NCBI GenBank assembly: GCA_036946625.1
Contig: JAQIIU010000002.1
Coordinates: 558,001 to 622,000 of the forward strand
DNA: 64,000 nucleotides
Direction of reading: 5' to 3'
DNA from: Methylorubrum populi
GTDB lineage: Bacteria; Pseudomonadota; Alphaproteobacteria; Rhizobiales; Beijerinckiaceae
Shown here: piece after piece, positions 49,290 through 60,120 of the stretch
Position numbering within the stretch: the stretch's first letter is position 1
Layout: every line of letters begins with the position of its first letter
Program-made: the position numbers and the translations under genes
Notes under the pieces: model-generated
Seen by the model: only the letters and a program-made list of their open reading frames with translations
Told to the model about the DNA's origin: nothing
Databases searched by the model: none

Positions 49290-50231
49290 TTACAGTTCGG
49301 CGGCGAAGGCGGCGAGGCCGAGGCCGAACTCGGCGCGGGCGGACTCGCGGCGGGTGCCCTGGCCCTCGACGATGGCGTAGTTCGCGCGGTCGGCGAACAG
49401 GGCTTCGAGGATGCCGACATTCATGCGGTGGCCGCCGCAATAGGAGCGGTAGGCGCCCTGGATCGGCAGGCCGGCCAGCGCGAGATCGCCGACCGCGTCG
49501 AGGAACTTGTGGCGGACGAACTCGTCCGCGAAGCGCAGGCCTTCCGGGTTGACGATCGCCGTCTCGCCGACGGCGACCGTGTTGTCGAGGGAGGCGCCCA
49601 GCGCGAAGCCCGCCTTCCAGTAGCGCTCCACGTCCTTCATCATGCCGAAGGTGCGGGCGGGAGCGATCTCGCGGCGGTAGGCGGCCGGGGTCAGGTCCAT
49701 GGCCTTGCGCGAGCGGCCGATCACCGGGGATTCGAAGTCGATCTCCACGTCGAGGCGGAAGCCGCGGTCGATCGGGCGGAGTTCGGCGAAGGCGCGGCCG
49801 GCCTCGATGCGGACCGGCTGGAGAACCTTGATCCAGCGCCGCGCCGCGCCGCAGGGGACGATCCCGACGCCGTCGACGGCTTCGACGAAGGGGCGTGCGC
49901 TGCCGTCGAGGATCGGCATCTCGGGGCCGTCGATCTCGACCAGCGCGTTGTCGACACCCAGCCCGTAGAGGGCCGACATCAGGTGCTCGATGGTGGCGAC
50001 GGCGCCGGTCTCGGCATCACCGATGACGGTGCAGAGTTCGGTGGCGGAGACGCAGGCGACGTGGGCCTTGATGAGCCGGTCGTTGCCGGTGGCGGTGCCC
50101 GTTCGGAGGAAGGCGATGCCGTGGTTGGCTTTGGCGGGGTGGAGCGTGATCTCCGCCGGGTTTCCGGAGTGGACTCCGAGACCGGTGAGGGTCACGGACG
50201 TTTTGAGCGTTGTCTGTTGGTTCGTCCGCAT
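49290..50231 (-). CDS. lpxC: UDP-3-O-acyl-N-acetylglucosamine deacetylase
   Basis: The committed zinc deacetylase of lipid A synthesis, 313 residues. The zinc histidines are in IEHLMSALYGLGVDN and in FVRHKFLDAVGDLALAG (the latter also with the zinc Asp). It opens LKTSVTLTGLGVHSGNPAEI, the standard N-terminus. The start is ATG at 50231. It follows ftsZ after a terminator in a 351-bp gap, so it likely has its own promoter there. Confidence 0.97.
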   Translation of the reverse strand: MRTNQQTTLKTSVTLTGLGVHSGNPAEITLHPAKANHGIAFLRTGTATGNDRLIKAHVACVSATELCTVIGDAETGAVATIEHLMSALYGLGVDNALVEIDGPEMPILDGSARPFVEAVDGVGIVPCGAARRWIKVLQPVRIEAGRAFAELRPIDRGFRLDVEIDFESPVIGRSRKAMDLTPAAYRREIAPARTFGMMKDVERYWKAGFALGASLDNTVAVGETAIVNPEGLRFADEFVRHKFLDAVGDLALAGLPIQGAYRSYCGGHRMNVGILEALFADRANYAIVEGQGTRRESARAEFGLGLAAFAAEL

Positions 50232-50477
50232 ACCTTAGCCCTCGGCCAGGATCCTTCCCGCGCAAGCCCCGGATCGGGGCGCGGTGTGGAAAGTCCGTCC
50301 GCTGCTCGAAGCCTCTGCGAGCGCTGCCGGCCTGAGGGCCATCCGCGCCTTCTGTCGTTCCGGCAGTGTGTATAGCTGCGGCAAAACGGGGGGCCAAATC
50401 ACGGATTCTTACGATCTGTTACAGCCACGGTTTCGCCACGATCTTTGAAAAGCATTTTTTGCTCAATGTCTTAACAA

Positions 50478-50509
50478 GCAACGAAACCCGGGACCTCACG
50501 GTCCCGGGT
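50478..50509 (-). terminator. ftsZ terminator
   Basis: On the minus strand ACCCGGGACC, GTGA and GGTCCCGGGT form a perfect 10-bp hairpin followed by TTCGTTGCTTGTT. It ends the dcw cluster. The rest of the gap 50232-50582 is relatively AT-rich between about 50380 and 50480 and is the likely lpxC promoter region; no gene is seen. Confidence 0.8.
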
Positions 50510-50582
50510 CTGTGGCCGAAATCACGCAGTGCGGGGCGATGGAGGCCGGTTCGCCCCCATCGATCCACAGCCGGTCCGCTGC

Positions 50583-52340
50583 TCAGTTGGCCTGACGGCG
50601 GAGGAAGGCGGGGATTTCGAGCTGGTCGTCTTCCATCATCCGCGGCGGCAGGGCGCGTCCCTGCGCGTCGAGGTTGCCTTGCGCCGGGCGGTACTGCGGC
50701 ACCTGGGGCGCCGGAGCCCGCAGGGCCGGCTCGACGCGGGGTGCGGCGGCCGGCGTCGGCGCGGCGGCCCGGGGGGCCGGCGGCGGGGCGGCCGCCTCGG
50801 CCTCCTCGCGGCGACCGCCGAAGCCGACGGTGGCGAGCCGGCGCAGCAGGGTCATGCGCTTGGAGTCCTGGCTCGGCTCCGAGGGGGCTTCCTCGCCGCG
50901 GCTCCTGAGGATCTGCGCCTGGGTGTGGGGCGGCAGGTCCGAGATCTGCGGCATGCGCGGCGGGCGGGCGAGCTGCGGGCGCGGCGGCACGTAGGGGCCG
51001 TTCGCGACCGGGGCCGGCTCGTGGGCCGGGGCCGGCGGCTCGTAGGCCGGAGCCGCGGCGCGGGCGGGCGCCTGGGTCAGCACCACGTCGTGGTGGTGCA
51101 TGGCCGGGGCGGGCTCGGCGCGCATCGGCTCCGGGGCGAGCGGCTCGGACAGCACGGCCCGCGGCGCCGCGTTCGGGGCGAGCAGCGGCTCGGGAGCGGC
51201 GGCGCGGGGGGCCGGCTGGTGCAGGGGCTGGCTGACCGGCTGATGCGTCGCGGCGGGGCTGAGCGCGGCGGAAGCGCGGGCCCGGGCCTCGGAGCGCAGG
51301 CGCTCGGCGACCTCGGCGATGCGCTGCTCGGTCTGGGCGATCTCCGGGTTGTTCGGGGAATCGGCCGAGATCAGCGCCGGCTCGATGCCGGTGGCGACCA
51401 CGGAGACGCGGATGATGCCGTCGAGGCTCTCGTCGAAGGTGGCGCCCAGGATGATGTTGGCGTCCTGATCGACCTCTTCACGAATCCGCGTCGCGGCTTC
51501 GTCGAGCTCGTAGAGGGTGAGATCCGAGCCGCCGGTGATCGAGATCAGCAGACCGCGGGCGCCCTTCATCGACACGTCGTCGAGGAGCGGGTTGGCGATG
51601 GCCGCTTCCGCCGCGCGGTTGGCGCGGTTCTCGCCCGACGCCTCGCCGGTGCCCATCATCGCCTTGCCCATGCCGCGCATGATCGCGCGCACGTCGGCGA
51701 AGTCGAGGTTGATGAGACCTTCCTTGACCATCAGGTCGGTGATGCAGGCCACGCCCGAGTAGAGCACTTGGTCGGCCATCGCGAAGGCGTCGGCGAAGGT
51801 GGTCTTTTCGTTCGCAACGCGGAAGAGATTCTGGTTCGGGATGACGATCAGGGTGTCGACCGCCGCCTGAAGCTCCTGGATGCCGGTCTCGGCCGTGCGC
51901 ATCCGGCGCATGCCCTCGAACTGGAACGGCTTCGTCACGACGCCGACCGTGAGGATGCCCATGTCGCGCGCCGCGCGGGCGATGACCGGGGCCGCGCCGG
52001 TGCCGGTGCCGCCGCCCATGCCGGCGGTGATGAAGGCCATGTGGGCGCCCGAGAGCTGGTCGCGGATCTCGTCGATCACCTCCTCGGCCGCGGCCGAGCC
52101 GACCTCGGGGTGCGAGCCGGCGCCGAGACCCTGCGTCACGCCGATGCCCATCTGGATCACCCGCTCGGCCTTCGAGGAGGTGAGCGCCTGGGCGTCGGTG
52201 TTGGCCACGACGAACTCGCAGCCGAGCAGCCCCGACTCGATCATGTTGTTGACGGCGTTGCCGCCCGCGCCGCCGACGCCGAAGACGGTGATGCGGGGCT
52301 TGAGTTCCCGGATGTCCGGAGCCTGAAGAGAGATGGCCAT
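50583..52340 (-). CDS. ftsZ: cell division protein FtsZ
   Basis: The tubulin-like GTPase that forms the division ring. At 585 residues it is much longer than enteric FtsZ because of a Pro/Ala/Glu-rich linker of about 200 residues, as in other Rhizobiales. The GTP-binding [14 protein letters not shown], the signature [19 protein letters not shown] and the T7 loop [11 protein letters not shown] are intact. The C-terminal peptide [15 protein letters not shown] binds FtsA. The ATG at 52340 ([15 protein letters not shown]) is clear, although the frame is open far upstream. Confidence 0.97.
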   Translation of the reverse strand: MAISLQAPDIRELKPRITVFGVGGAGGNAVNNMIESGLLGCEFVVANTDAQALTSSKAERVIQMGIGVTQGLGAGSHPEVGSAAAEEVIDEIRDQLSGAHMAFITAGMGGGTGTGAAPVIARAARDMGILTVGVVTKPFQFEGMRRMRTAETGIQELQAAVDTLIVIPNQNLFRVANEKTTFADAFAMADQVLYSGVACITDLMVKEGLINLDFADVRAIMRGMGKAMMGTGEASGENRANRAAEAAIANPLLDDVSMKGARGLLISITGGSDLTLYELDEAATRIREEVDQDANIILGATFDESLDGIIRVSVVATGIEPALISADSPNNPEIAQTEQRIAEVAERLRSEARARASAALSPAATHQPVSQPLHQPAPRAAAPEPLLAPNAAPRAVLSEPLAPEPMRAEPAPAMHHHDVVLTQAPARAAAPAYEPPAPAHEPAPVANGPYVPPRPQLARPPRMPQISDLPPHTQAQILRSRGEEAPSEPSQDSKRMTLLRRLATVGFGGRREEAEAAAPPPAPRAAAPTPAAAPRVEPALRAPAPQVPQYRPAQGNLDAQGRALPPRMMEDDQLEIPAFLRRQAN

Positions 52341-52444
52341 GTGGTCGAACCCTTCGTGACTTTCGATTGCCTGATCGACGCCTCGCGACGCCTGCCCTGT
52401 CTTGCTTGCCCCGCGCTGGCCTCGCTCCGGCGCGGGATCGTTGA

Positions 52445-53767
52445 TCAGAAACTTTCCCGGATCCAGCGACCGACCCGCGAGAAGTATCCGTCCGTTCCCG
52501 TGCCGGCGAAGACGCCCTGTCCCCGCGGCTCGAAATGCTCCGCATGCGCCACCTGCGGGTAGACCAGCAGGCCGACCGCGGCCGAGAAGGCCGGCCCCTT
52601 GGCGGCCTCCGGAAGGCCGCGGATGCCGAGCGGGCGCCCGATCCGGACCTGTCCCTGGAGGATGCGGCGGGCCGTCTCCGGCAGGCCGACGAGCTGGCTG
52701 GCGCCGCCCGTGAGCACCACCCGCCGCCCGGCCTGGGCGCCGAACCCGGCGTTGTGCAGGCGGTCGCGCACCAGTTCGAGCACCTCCTCGACCCGCGGCT
52801 TGACGATGCGCACGAGCTGCGAGCGCGGCACGTGGCCCGGCGCCTCGCCCTCGTCCTCGCCGACACCGTGCACGGCGATCATGTCCCGCTCGTCGGAGGC
52901 CGTGGCGATGGCCGATCCGTAGAGGGTCTTCAGCCGCTCGGCGACGGAGACCCGGGTGGAGAGGCCGCGGGCGATGTCCATGGTGACGTGGTGGCCGCCG
53001 ACCGCGACCGCGTCGCAATGGACGAGATGGCCGCCCATGAACACGCCGACGCTGGTGGTGCCGCCGCCCATGTCGACCACGGCGCATCCGAGTTCCGCCT
53101 CGTCGTCCACCAGCGCCGAGAGGCCGGCGGCGTAGGGCGTGGCGATCACCGCGTCGACGCCGAGATGGCAATGCTCCACCGCCAGCATCAGGTTGCGGGC
53201 GGCGGCCGCTTCCGCGGTGACGACGTGCAGGTCGACGCCGAGCGCGCTGCCGATCATGCCCGAAGGATCGATCACCGCGCCCTGGCCGTCGAGCGCGTAG
53301 CCGGTCGGCAGGGCATGCAGCACCGCCCGGCCGGGGCTGACGCCGTGGGCGCTCGCGGTCTCCAGCACCCGCTCGACGTCGGAGCCGGTGACGGTGCCGG
53401 AGCGGACGTTCACCCGCGCCTCGAAATGCTGCGAGGCGATGCGCCCGCCCGAGATGTTGACGATGACCGACTGGACCTCGGCCCTGGCCATCCGCTCGGC
53501 GGCGTGGACCGCCTGACGGATCGCGCCCTCGGCGGCTTCGAGGTCGACGATCGCACCCCCCTTGAGGCCGAGCGAGCGCTGGTGGCCGATGCCGATGATG
53601 CGGGCGAGATGGGTGCGCCCGCGCAGGGTCGAGAGCGCCTCGGCCGGCTGAAGCTCGGCGATGAGGCAGACGACCTTGCTGGTGCCGATGTCGAGCACCG
53701 ACAGCGTCGCGCTCCGGCGGGCGGAGAGCGGCTTCAGGCGGGGCGTGAGGCCGTGATGGGTCTGCAT
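52445..53767 (-). CDS. ftsA: cell division protein FtsA
   Basis: An actin-like ATPase of 440 residues that tethers FtsZ to the membrane. [17 protein letters not shown] is the phosphate-1 loop, [17 protein letters not shown] phosphate-2 and [17 protein letters not shown] the adenosine motif. The C-terminal end [17 protein letters not shown] is the amphipathic membrane helix. It lies between ftsQ (62 bp) and ftsZ (about 100 bp). Confidence 0.96.
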   Translation of the reverse strand: MQTHHGLTPRLKPLSARRSATLSVLDIGTSKVVCLIAELQPAEALSTLRGRTHLARIIGIGHQRSLGLKGGAIVDLEAAEGAIRQAVHAAERMARAEVQSVIVNISGGRIASQHFEARVNVRSGTVTGSDVERVLETASAHGVSPGRAVLHALPTGYALDGQGAVIDPSGMIGSALGVDLHVVTAEAAAARNLMLAVEHCHLGVDAVIATPYAAGLSALVDDEAELGCAVVDMGGGTTSVGVFMGGHLVHCDAVAVGGHHVTMDIARGLSTRVSVAERLKTLYGSAIATASDERDMIAVHGVGEDEGEAPGHVPRSQLVRIVKPRVEEVLELVRDRLHNAGFGAQAGRRVVLTGGASQLVGLPETARRILQGQVRIGRPLGIRGLPEAAKGPAFSAAVGLLVYPQVAHAEHFEPRGQGVFAGTGTDGYFSRVGRWIRESF

Positions 53768-53829
53768 CGGACGCTACTCGGCGGATACGCGACGGGACAC
53801 GGAGGAGAGTGCGGCGGGACGGTGCGCGC

Positions 53830-54768
53830 TCATGTCGCCGTCCCCTTCTTCGTCTTCTTGCGGCTCTCGGCCCGGGCGGCCGCGGCCTCCTCGGTCAGGC
53901 GCACCACGACGCGGTCGGCCATGCGCAGGTCGACCGCGATGATGTCCTTTTCCAGAAGCCTGCTCTCCCGCTCCAGCCGGACGAGACGGGCGAGCGCCTC
54001 GGCGGGCTCGGTCTCGGGCAGGCGGATGTCGACGCCGTCGAGCTTGAGCGTCCAGCGCCGGCCGGAGACGTAGGTGCCGGCACGGATGCGGGAGCCGAGC
54101 GGGCCGGCCGCCTCGATCAGTCCGAGATATTCCTGGAGCCGCTCGTTGGCGCCGGCGCCGACGACGAGGGGCAGGTTGACGTAGCGCTCGTCGCGCAGGT
54201 CGTCGACGACCTTGCCGTCGGCGGCGATGACCTGGATCTCGCCGTTCTGCTGCCAGAGGGCGGCGGGCTCGCGCTCGACCTGACTGATGACGATCTCGTT
54301 GGGGTAGAGCTTGCGCACCGAGGCGCCGGCGATCAGCTTCTCGGCGAGCAGGCGCTCGCGCGCCGCATCGACGTCGAGGAACGGCACGGAGGAGCGCCAG
54401 TCGATCCCGGCGGCGCTCAGAACCTCGCGCTCGTACATCCGCGACAGGCCGGTGATGGTGACCCGCTCGACCCCGAAGCCGGCGAGCCGGGCCAGGATGT
54501 CGAGGGGACGGCCGTTCTCGGCGACGAAGGCGTCGTAGCGCCCGCTCACGACGAAGCCGGTGAGCGCGACGCCGCCGGCGAGCCCGGCGACCAGAGCCGT
54601 GCCCGCGAGCCGCGGCAGCCGTGCCTCGATCGGCACCGCCGGCCGGAGGCGGCGCGCCGACGAGAACCGCCTCAGGAACCTCGGGAGCCGCAAGCCCGCG
54701 AGGAACCCGCCGCCGCCGGGGGGACCGGCGGCGTTCAGCGGTCGAGAGAAGCGTCCTCCACCATCCAT
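53830..54768 (-). CDS. ftsQ: cell division protein FtsQ
   Basis: A bitopic divisome protein of 312 residues. A Gly/Arg-rich cytoplasmic head is followed by one membrane helix (about 52-72, [21 protein letters not shown]), a POTRA domain starting near [14 protein letters not shown], and the beta domain. The Lys-rich end ([12 protein letters not shown]) is unusual. Its start lies inside the ddl 3' end, a 34-base overlap that suggests coupling. Confidence 0.93.
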   Translation of the reverse strand: MDGGGRFSRPLNAAGPPGGGGFLAGLRLPRFLRRFSSARRLRPAVPIEARLPRLAGTALVAGLAGGVALTGFVVSGRYDAFVAENGRPLDILARLAGFGVERVTITGLSRMYEREVLSAAGIDWRSSVPFLDVDAARERLLAEKLIAGASVRKLYPNEIVISQVEREPAALWQQNGEIQVIAADGKVVDDLRDERYVNLPLVVGAGANERLQEYLGLIEAAGPLGSRIRAGTYVSGRRWTLKLDGVDIRLPETEPAEALARLVRLERESRLLEKDIIAVDLRMADRVVVRLTEEAAAARAESRKKTKKGTAT

Positions 54769-55658
54769 CGGACGAGTTCACCGAAACTCAGGCCTGCGTG
54801 GGCCGCGATCTCCGGCACAAGGCTCGTCTGGGTCATCCCTGGCTGCGTGTTGACCTCCAGGACGACGAGGGCGCCGGTTCCACCCGGCGTGTCGTCGTAA
54901 CGAAGGTCGGCACGGCTGACGCCACGGCATCCCAGTGCTTGATGCGCCGTTAACGCCAACTCTTGGACACGCTGGTAAACATTTAGTTTAAGATCCGCCG
55001 GAAGGACGTGGATCGACCCCCCGCCCGCGTACTTCGCGTCGAAGTCGTACCACTCCCCCGAGACGGGCTTGATCTCGGTCACCCCGAGCGCCCGGTCGCC
55101 CAGTACGGCGCAGGTCAGCTCGCGGCCCGCAACGTAAGTCTCCGCAAGGACTTCCTCGCCGTAGACCCATTCGTCGGAGGCCAGGATCTGGGGCGGATGG
55201 GAGCGCCCGTCCCGCACGATGACGACCCCCATGGAGGAACCCTCGGCGATCGGCTTCACGACGTAGGGAGGGGTTAACGGGTGTGACTTCGCCGCATCAT
55301 GACGGTTAACGACCCGGCCCTCCGGAACGCTCACGCCGGCCGCGCGCATGACCGTTTTGGCACGCTCCTTGTGCATGGCGAGCGCCGAAGCCAGCACGCC
55401 GGAATGGGTGTAGGGGATCTTCAGGATCTCCAGGAGGCCCTGGATCGTGCCGTCCTCGCCCGCCGGCCCGTGCAGCGCGTTGAGCGCCGCGTCGGGCCGC
55501 AGATCGGTCAGCACGGAAGCGATGTCGGGGCCGACATCGACGCGGGTGACGCGATACCCCTCCCCTTCGAGCGCCCCGGCGCAGGCATGGCCGGAGCGGA
55601 GCGAGATCTCCCGCTCGGAGGACCAGCCGCCCATCAGGACGGCGACGTGCTTGGACAT
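54735..55658 (-). CDS. ddl: D-alanine--D-alanine ligase
   Basis: An ATP-grasp ligase of 307 residues making the D-Ala-D-Ala end of the wall peptide. It starts [20 protein letters not shown], with [17 protein letters not shown], the Gly-rich-loop-adjacent [13 protein letters not shown] and the metal-binding [20 protein letters not shown]. The ATG at 55658 is the family start even though the frame is open for over 1 kb upstream. It overlaps ftsQ by 34 bases. Confidence 0.96.
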   Translation of the reverse strand: MSKHVAVLMGGWSSEREISLRSGHACAGALEGEGYRVTRVDVGPDIASVLTDLRPDAALNALHGPAGEDGTIQGLLEILKIPYTHSGVLASALAMHKERAKTVMRAAGVSVPEGRVVNRHDAAKSHPLTPPYVVKPIAEGSSMGVVIVRDGRSHPPQILASDEWVYGEEVLAETYVAGRELTCAVLGDRALGVTEIKPVSGEWYDFDAKYAGGGSIHVLPADLKLNVYQRVQELALTAHQALGCRGVSRADLRYDDTPGGTGALVVLEVNTQPGMTQTSLVPEIAAHAGLSFGELVRWMVEDASLDR

Positions 55659-55723
55659 CGGCTGGAGCCTTTCAGGGCTGGTTCGGCGCCTCGGGCGCCC
55701 GGTGATGCGCGAGAGACGATCAA

Positions 55724-55941
55724 TCAGGCGTCCTCGCCGAGGAGCCGGCTGCCGCGCATCGCGACGCCGTCCTCGACGGTGATGCCGTGCCGCCGCAGCC
55801 CGGCGAAGAAGCGCGCGAAGTCCGGGCGGCGGAAGGTGATGCTGCCGGGTCGGTCCTGCGACGTCGCGTCGAACAGCACCACCGACGGTTCGGGAGCCTG
55901 CCGAGATGGTCGGCGAGGATTGAGGGGGCGGTCGGGGCCAT
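55724..55941 (-). pseudogene. small conserved-looking gene with a frameshift, between murB and ddl
   Basis: The ATG at 55941 has GGAGGAAGG upstream and begins [17 protein letters not shown]. That frame then becomes Ser/Arg-rich, while another frame gives [40 protein letters not shown] and [13 protein letters not shown], and stops at 55724. The span of 218 bases is not a multiple of three, so one indel is needed. The protein would be about 72 residues; I do not recognise it. It is either freshly broken or a sequence error. Confidence 0.55.
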
Positions 55942-55978
55942 GGGCGATCCTTCCTCCGGTCTCGACGGGTTCGATCCG

Positions 55979-56908
55979 TCAGGCGGGCGACGCCTCGACG
56001 CCGATCCGCTTGATCTCCCAGTGCAGCGCGACGCCGGAGGTCTCGCGCACCCGGCGGCGGACCTCCTCGCCGAGCCCCTCGATATCCGCGGCGGTGGCGC
56101 CGCCGCGGTTGATCAGGAAGTTGCAGTGCATCTCCGAGACCTGGGCGCCCCCCCGGGTCAGCCCGCGGCAGCCGGCGGCGTCGATGAGTTGCCACGCCTT
56201 GCCGCCGTCCGGATTCCTGAAGGTCGAGCCGCCGGTGCGCTCGCGGATCGGCTGCGCCGCCTCGCGGGCCGCGGTGACCCGCTCCATCTCCGCCTCGATC
56301 GTTTCGCGATCTCCGGTGTGGCCACGGAAGGTGGCGCCCGTGAAGATCACGTCGTCCGGCGCCGAGGCGTGGCGATAACGAAAGCCCATCTCGGCGTGGC
56401 TGAAGCTGCGGACGTTCCCCTTCCGGTCGATGCCGCGGGCCTGCGTCAGGACGTCGGTGGTCTCGCCGCCATGGGCCCCGGCATTCATGCGCAGGGCGCC
56501 GCCGACCGAGCCCGGAATGCCGCGGAAGAAGGCGAGCCCGTCGAGGGCGGCCTCCGCCGCCGCCTTGGCGAGCCGCATGTCCGGCACGGCGGTGCCGGCG
56601 CTGATGGTCTCGCCGTCGATCCCAACCGAGCCGAACGCCTTGCCGCCGAGCCGGATCGTCACGCCGGGAATCCCGCCGTCGCGCACGATCAGGTTCGAGC
56701 CGAGGCCGATCACGGTGACCGGCACGGACGGGTCGAGGGCCGCGAGGAAGCTTGCAAGGTCCTCCTCGTCGGCGGGGCTGAACAGCACCTGCGCCGGCCC
56801 GCCGACGCGGAACCACGTGAGGTCGGCGAGCGACTGGTTTTCGAGCAGCCGGCCGCGGAGGTGAGGCGCGGCGGCGCGGATGTCGTCGATGAGGGAATGT
56901 GCGGTCAT
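55979..56908 (-). CDS. murB: UDP-N-acetylenolpyruvoylglucosamine reductase
   Basis: A flavoenzyme of 309 residues that makes UDP-MurNAc. FAD-binding [17 protein letters not shown] and [15 protein letters not shown] are at the N-terminus. [20 protein letters not shown], the catalytic-region [18 protein letters not shown] and [17 protein letters not shown] follow. The ATG at 56908 overlaps the DUF559 stop as ATGA, so murB translation is coupled to that gene. Confidence 0.95.
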   Translation of the reverse strand: MTAHSLIDDIRAAAPHLRGRLLENQSLADLTWFRVGGPAQVLFSPADEEDLASFLAALDPSVPVTVIGLGSNLIVRDGGIPGVTIRLGGKAFGSVGIDGETISAGTAVPDMRLAKAAAEAALDGLAFFRGIPGSVGGALRMNAGAHGGETTDVLTQARGIDRKGNVRSFSHAEMGFRYRHASAPDDVIFTGATFRGHTGDRETIEAEMERVTAAREAAQPIRERTGGSTFRNPDGGKAWQLIDAAGCRGLTRGGAQVSEMHCNFLINRGGATAADIEGLGEEVRRRVRETSGVALHWEIKRIGVEASPA

Positions 56909-57441
56909 ATCCGTTTCCCCCCTCTCCCCGCACGCGGGGAGAGGGCTTTGCCGACCTCGTCGTCGGCAAAGCGAGGCGGCAGCCGAGGGTGAGGGGGCGG
57001 ATCAGGAGAAGGCTCCGCATGAGAAGCCCCCTCACCATCGCCCTGCGGGCTTGTCGCGCCGACGACGAGGTCGTCGCGACCCTCTCCCCGCGTGCGGGGA
57101 GAGGGGGGAAGCGCGGCGAGAATCGTATTGAGCACGCCAATGGTGTTGGTCATGACCTCGGCATTCCAGAAGCGCAAGACGCGGTAGCCACGTTCGGTCA
57201 GCCAAGCGTCCCGAACCAGATCGTACGCGTTCTCCGCATGCTGGCTGCCATCGAGTTCGACGATCAGCCTCGCCTCGCGGCAGCAGAAATCCGCCACGTA
57301 GGGGCCAACGCTCTCCTGGCGCACGAACTTGAACCCACCCAGACGCCGGTCGCGCAGGCGATACCAGAGGCGGCGTTCCGCCTCCGTCTGGCCGTGCCGC
57401 AGCCGTTTTCGAAAGTGCTTCCGCTCGTCGTCTGCGGACAC
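56905..57441 (-). CDS. DUF559 endonuclease-fold protein with repeat-derived C-terminus
   Basis: The first 110 residues are a DUF559 (Vsr-like, PD-(D/E)XK fold) domain: [40 protein letters not shown] and a closing [20 protein letters not shown]. The remaining 68 residues ([13 protein letters not shown] to [12 protein letters not shown]) are translated from a dispersed hairpin repeat and are not part of the family. The start is a GTG at 57441, seven bases after the murC stop, with AAGGGG inside the murC end. It is a nuclease-like gene lodged in the essential dcw cluster. Whether it is active is unknown. Confidence 0.85.
   Translation of the reverse strand: MSADDERKHFRKRLRHGQTEAERRLWYRLRDRRLGGFKFVRQESVGPYVADFCCREARLIVELDGSQHAENAYDLVRDAWLTERGYRVLRFWNAEVMTNTIGVLNTILAALPPSPRTRGEGRDDLVVGATSPQGDGEGASHAEPSPDPPPHPRLPPRFADDEVGKALSPRAGRGGKRI
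56917..57108. repeat. CCTCTCCCCGC hairpin repeat within the DUF559 frame
   Basis: Each end is a perfect hairpin, CCTCTCCCCGCACGCGGGG with GAGAGG on the left and CCTCTCCCCGCGTGCGGGG on the right. Inner inverted pieces include TTGCCGACCTCGTCGTCGGC and CGACGACGAGGTCGTCG. The layout is that of a small palindromic mobile element. Confidence 0.7.
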
Positions 57442-57448
57442 GCACGCC

Positions 57449-58855
57449 TCACCCCTTCAAAGCCGCCAGTTCCCCCGGCAGGGCGTAGGCCCACTGGGTG
57501 ATGGTGCCGGCGCCCAGGCACACCACGTAATCGCCGGCCTGCGCCCGCCCCCCGACGAGGCGGGCCAGATCCTCCGGGCGGTCCAGGGCGACCGCGTCGC
57601 GGTGGCCGCGGGACTTCAGGCCGGCGATCAGGGAATCCCGGTCGATCCCCTCGATGGGCGCCTCGCCCGCCGCGTAGACGGGGGCGACGATCACCGTGTC
57701 GGCGTCGTTGAAGCAGGTGCAGAAATCCTCGAACAGCGATTGCAGGCGCGAGTAGCGGTGCGGCTGCACCACGGCGATGACGTTGCCGTCGGTGGAGGAG
57801 CGGGCCGCGCGCAGCACCGCTTGGATCTCCACCGGGTGGTGGCCGTAATCGTCGAAGATCGCCGCGCCGTTCCACTCGCCCGTGCGGGTGAAGCGGCGCT
57901 TGACGCCGCCGAAGTCGGCCAGCGCCTTGCGGATCGCGTCCGCCGGGACGCCGAGCTCGTGCGCGACGGCGAGGGCCGCGGTGGCGTTGAGCGCGTTGTG
58001 ACGGCCGGGCATCGGCAGGACGAGATCCTCGATCTCCATGCGGAAGCCGGGGCGGCGGTCGCGGATCATGACCCGGAAGCGGCTCTGGCCCCCCTTCAGG
58101 TCGATGTCGATCAGGCGCACGTCGGCCTGCGGGTTCTCGCCGTAGGTGACGATGCGGCGATCCTCGATATGGCCGACCAGATCCTGCACGATCGGGTGGT
58201 CGATGCACATCACCGCGAAGCCGTAGAAGGGGATGTTGTCGATGAAGCGCCGGAAGGCGTCCTTGATCGCCTCGAACGAGCCGAAATGGTCGAGATGCTC
58301 GGGATCGATGTTGGTGACGATGGCGACATCCGCCGGCAGCTTGAGGAAGGTGCCGTCCGACTCGTCGGCCTCCACCACCATCCAGTCGCCCGCGCCCATC
58401 CGGGCGTTGGTGCCGTAGGCGTTGATGATGCCGCCGTTGATCACCGTCGGGTCGAGGTTGCCGGCGTCGAGCAGGGTGGCGACGAGCGAGGTCGTCGTGG
58501 TCTTGCCGTGGGTGCCGGCCACCGCGACGCAGGACTTGAAGCGCATCAGCTCGGCCAGCATCTCGGCGCGGCGCACCACCGGCAGGCGGCGCTCGCGCGC
58601 CTCGACCAGTTCCGGGTTGTCGCGGCGGATCGCGGTCGAGACCACGACGAGGGCGGCGTTCGCGACGTTCTCGGCCCGGTGGCCGACGAAGGTGCGGATG
58701 CCGTTCTCGGCGAGGCGACGGACGTTGGCGTTGTCGTTCGCGTCCGAGCCCTGCACGGTGTAGCCGAGATTGGCCATCACCTCGGCGATGCCGGACATGC
58801 CGATGCCGCCGATGCCGATGAAGTGGATGGGGCCGAGCTTTTCGGGCAGCTTCAT
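57449..58855 (-). CDS. murC: UDP-N-acetylmuramate--L-alanine ligase
   Basis: The Mur ligase that adds L-Ala to UDP-MurNAc, 468 residues. It has [19 protein letters not shown] at the N-terminus, the ATP loop [30 protein letters not shown], the hinge [14 protein letters not shown] and [15 protein letters not shown]. The ATG at 58855 ([12 protein letters not shown]) is the family start; 155 bp of GC-rich hairpins separate it from murG. Confidence 0.97.
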   Translation of the reverse strand: MKLPEKLGPIHFIGIGGIGMSGIAEVMANLGYTVQGSDANDNANVRRLAENGIRTFVGHRAENVANAALVVVSTAIRRDNPELVEARERRLPVVRRAEMLAELMRFKSCVAVAGTHGKTTTTSLVATLLDAGNLDPTVINGGIINAYGTNARMGAGDWMVVEADESDGTFLKLPADVAIVTNIDPEHLDHFGSFEAIKDAFRRFIDNIPFYGFAVMCIDHPIVQDLVGHIEDRRIVTYGENPQADVRLIDIDLKGGQSRFRVMIRDRRPGFRMEIEDLVLPMPGRHNALNATAALAVAHELGVPADAIRKALADFGGVKRRFTRTGEWNGAAIFDDYGHHPVEIQAVLRAARSSTDGNVIAVVQPHRYSRLQSLFEDFCTCFNDADTVIVAPVYAAGEAPIEGIDRDSLIAGLKSRGHRDAVALDRPEDLARLVGGRAQAGDYVVCLGAGTITQWAYALPGELAALKG

Positions 58856-59010
58856 GTCGAAAACCTTTCGAGTCCGGGGCGCTGACGAGCCCCGGCCGTC
58901 TCGTTCCGGACTTCGCCGATCGTCAATCGTCGAAGTCCGCCCCCGCGGCTGCGGGGCGGCGGTCGGCCGCCGGACGCGGCAGGCCCTTCGGGCTTGCCGC
59001 ACATGTCATG

Positions 59011-60120
59011 TCATGTCGCGGCCGCCGTCTCGGCGACGAGCGCGGCGAGGCGGTCGGCCGCGTCGAGGATGCGGGCGGTTCTGGCGGCAGCGGCGGCTTC
59101 GGTCAATTTTCGCGGCGCCTCGAACAGGTCCACCAGTTCGGCGGCGAGCCGGTCGGGGGTGAAGGCGCTCTGCGGGATCGAGAGCGCGGCGCCGATCTGC
59201 GCCAGCGTCGCGGCGTTGGCGGCCTGATCCTGATCGAGGGCGCCGGGCAGCGGCACGAGGATCGCGGGCCGGCCGATGGCGGCGAGTTCCGAGACCGTCG
59301 AGGCGCCCGAGCGCGCCACCACGAGATGGGCGGCGGCCATGCGGCCGGGCAGATCCTTGAAGAAGGGCGCGGCCTCGATCCCGCCGAGCCCCATGGCGAG
59401 ATACCGGTTCTGCACCGCCGTGAGATCCTCGGGACGGGCCTGCTGGACGAGATGGAGCCGGGCGCGCAGATCCGCGGGCAGCTTTTCCAGCGCCGCCGGC
59501 ACGACCTCGCTCATCACGCGGGCGCCCTGGCTGCCGCCGAAGACGAGAAGGCGCAGGGGCGAGCCCGCGTCGAGCGCCGGATAGGGCGTCTCGGCGACCG
59601 CGAGAACCGCCGGGCGGATCGGGTTTCCGGTGTGGACGCGTCGCGCGGTGGCCTTCTCGGGGACGCCGCGCACCTCCTCGAAGCCGGTGGCGATGACCCG
59701 CGCGCCCCTGGCGAGGAAGCCGTTGGCCCGGCCCATCACCGCGTTCTGCTCGTGCAGGACGGTCGGCACGCGCAGCAACTGCGCGGCCAGCATCGGCGGC
59801 ACGGTCGGATAGCCGCCGAAGCCGACCACCGCCGCCGGGTTGAGGCGCCGCACGGCGCGGGCCGCCTGCCCGAAGCCGCGCCCGAGCGTCATCGCGGCGC
59901 CGGCCCGGCGCAGCATCGAGCGGCCGGAGGGCGTCGCCGAGGCGATGGTGACGATCTCCTCGGCCGGGAAATCGCCGGCGATCGCGTCGACGCGGGCGTC
60001 GGTGGCGAGCGCGACGCGGATGCCGCGCGCCTTCAGGGCGTAGGCGAGGCTCTGGGCGGGGAACAGGTGGCCGCCGGTTCCGCCGGCACAGACCAGGACG
60101 AGGGGCGTGAAGACGGTCAC
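59011..60120 (-). CDS. murG: lipid II synthase MurG (GlcNAc transferase)
   Basis: A GT-B glycosyltransferase of 369 residues at the inner face of the membrane. It has LVCAGGTGGHLFPAQSLAYA, GFGGYPTVPPMLAAQ, HEQNAVMGRANGFL, VFGGSQGARVMSEVVP and the UDP-GlcNAc-binding ARSGASTVSELAAIG. The start GTG at 60120 overlaps the ftsW stop as GTGA, so the two are coupled. Confidence 0.96.
   Translation of the reverse strand: MTVFTPLVLVCAGGTGGHLFPAQSLAYALKARGIRVALATDARVDAIAGDFPAEEIVTIASATPSGRSMLRRAGAAMTLGRGFGQAARAVRRLNPAAVVGFGGYPTVPPMLAAQLLRVPTVLHEQNAVMGRANGFLARGARVIATGFEEVRGVPEKATARRVHTGNPIRPAVLAVAETPYPALDAGSPLRLLVFGGSQGARVMSEVVPAALEKLPADLRARLHLVQQARPEDLTAVQNRYLAMGLGGIEAAPFFKDLPGRMAAAHLVVARSGASTVSELAAIGRPAILVPLPGALDQDQAANAATLAQIGAALSIPQSAFTPDRLAAELVDLFEAPRKLTEAAAAARTARILDAADRLAALVAETAAAT

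Noticed and set aside
50583..53171. Extended 862-codon frame ending in ftsZ
   Set aside because: The part upstream of 52340 is the off-frame of ftsA and is not protein-like; the FtsZ N-terminus is clear at 52340.
54735..57140. Extended 801-codon frame ending in ddl
   Set aside because: Only the last 307 codons match Ddl; the upstream part is the wrong frame of murB and is Arg-rich.
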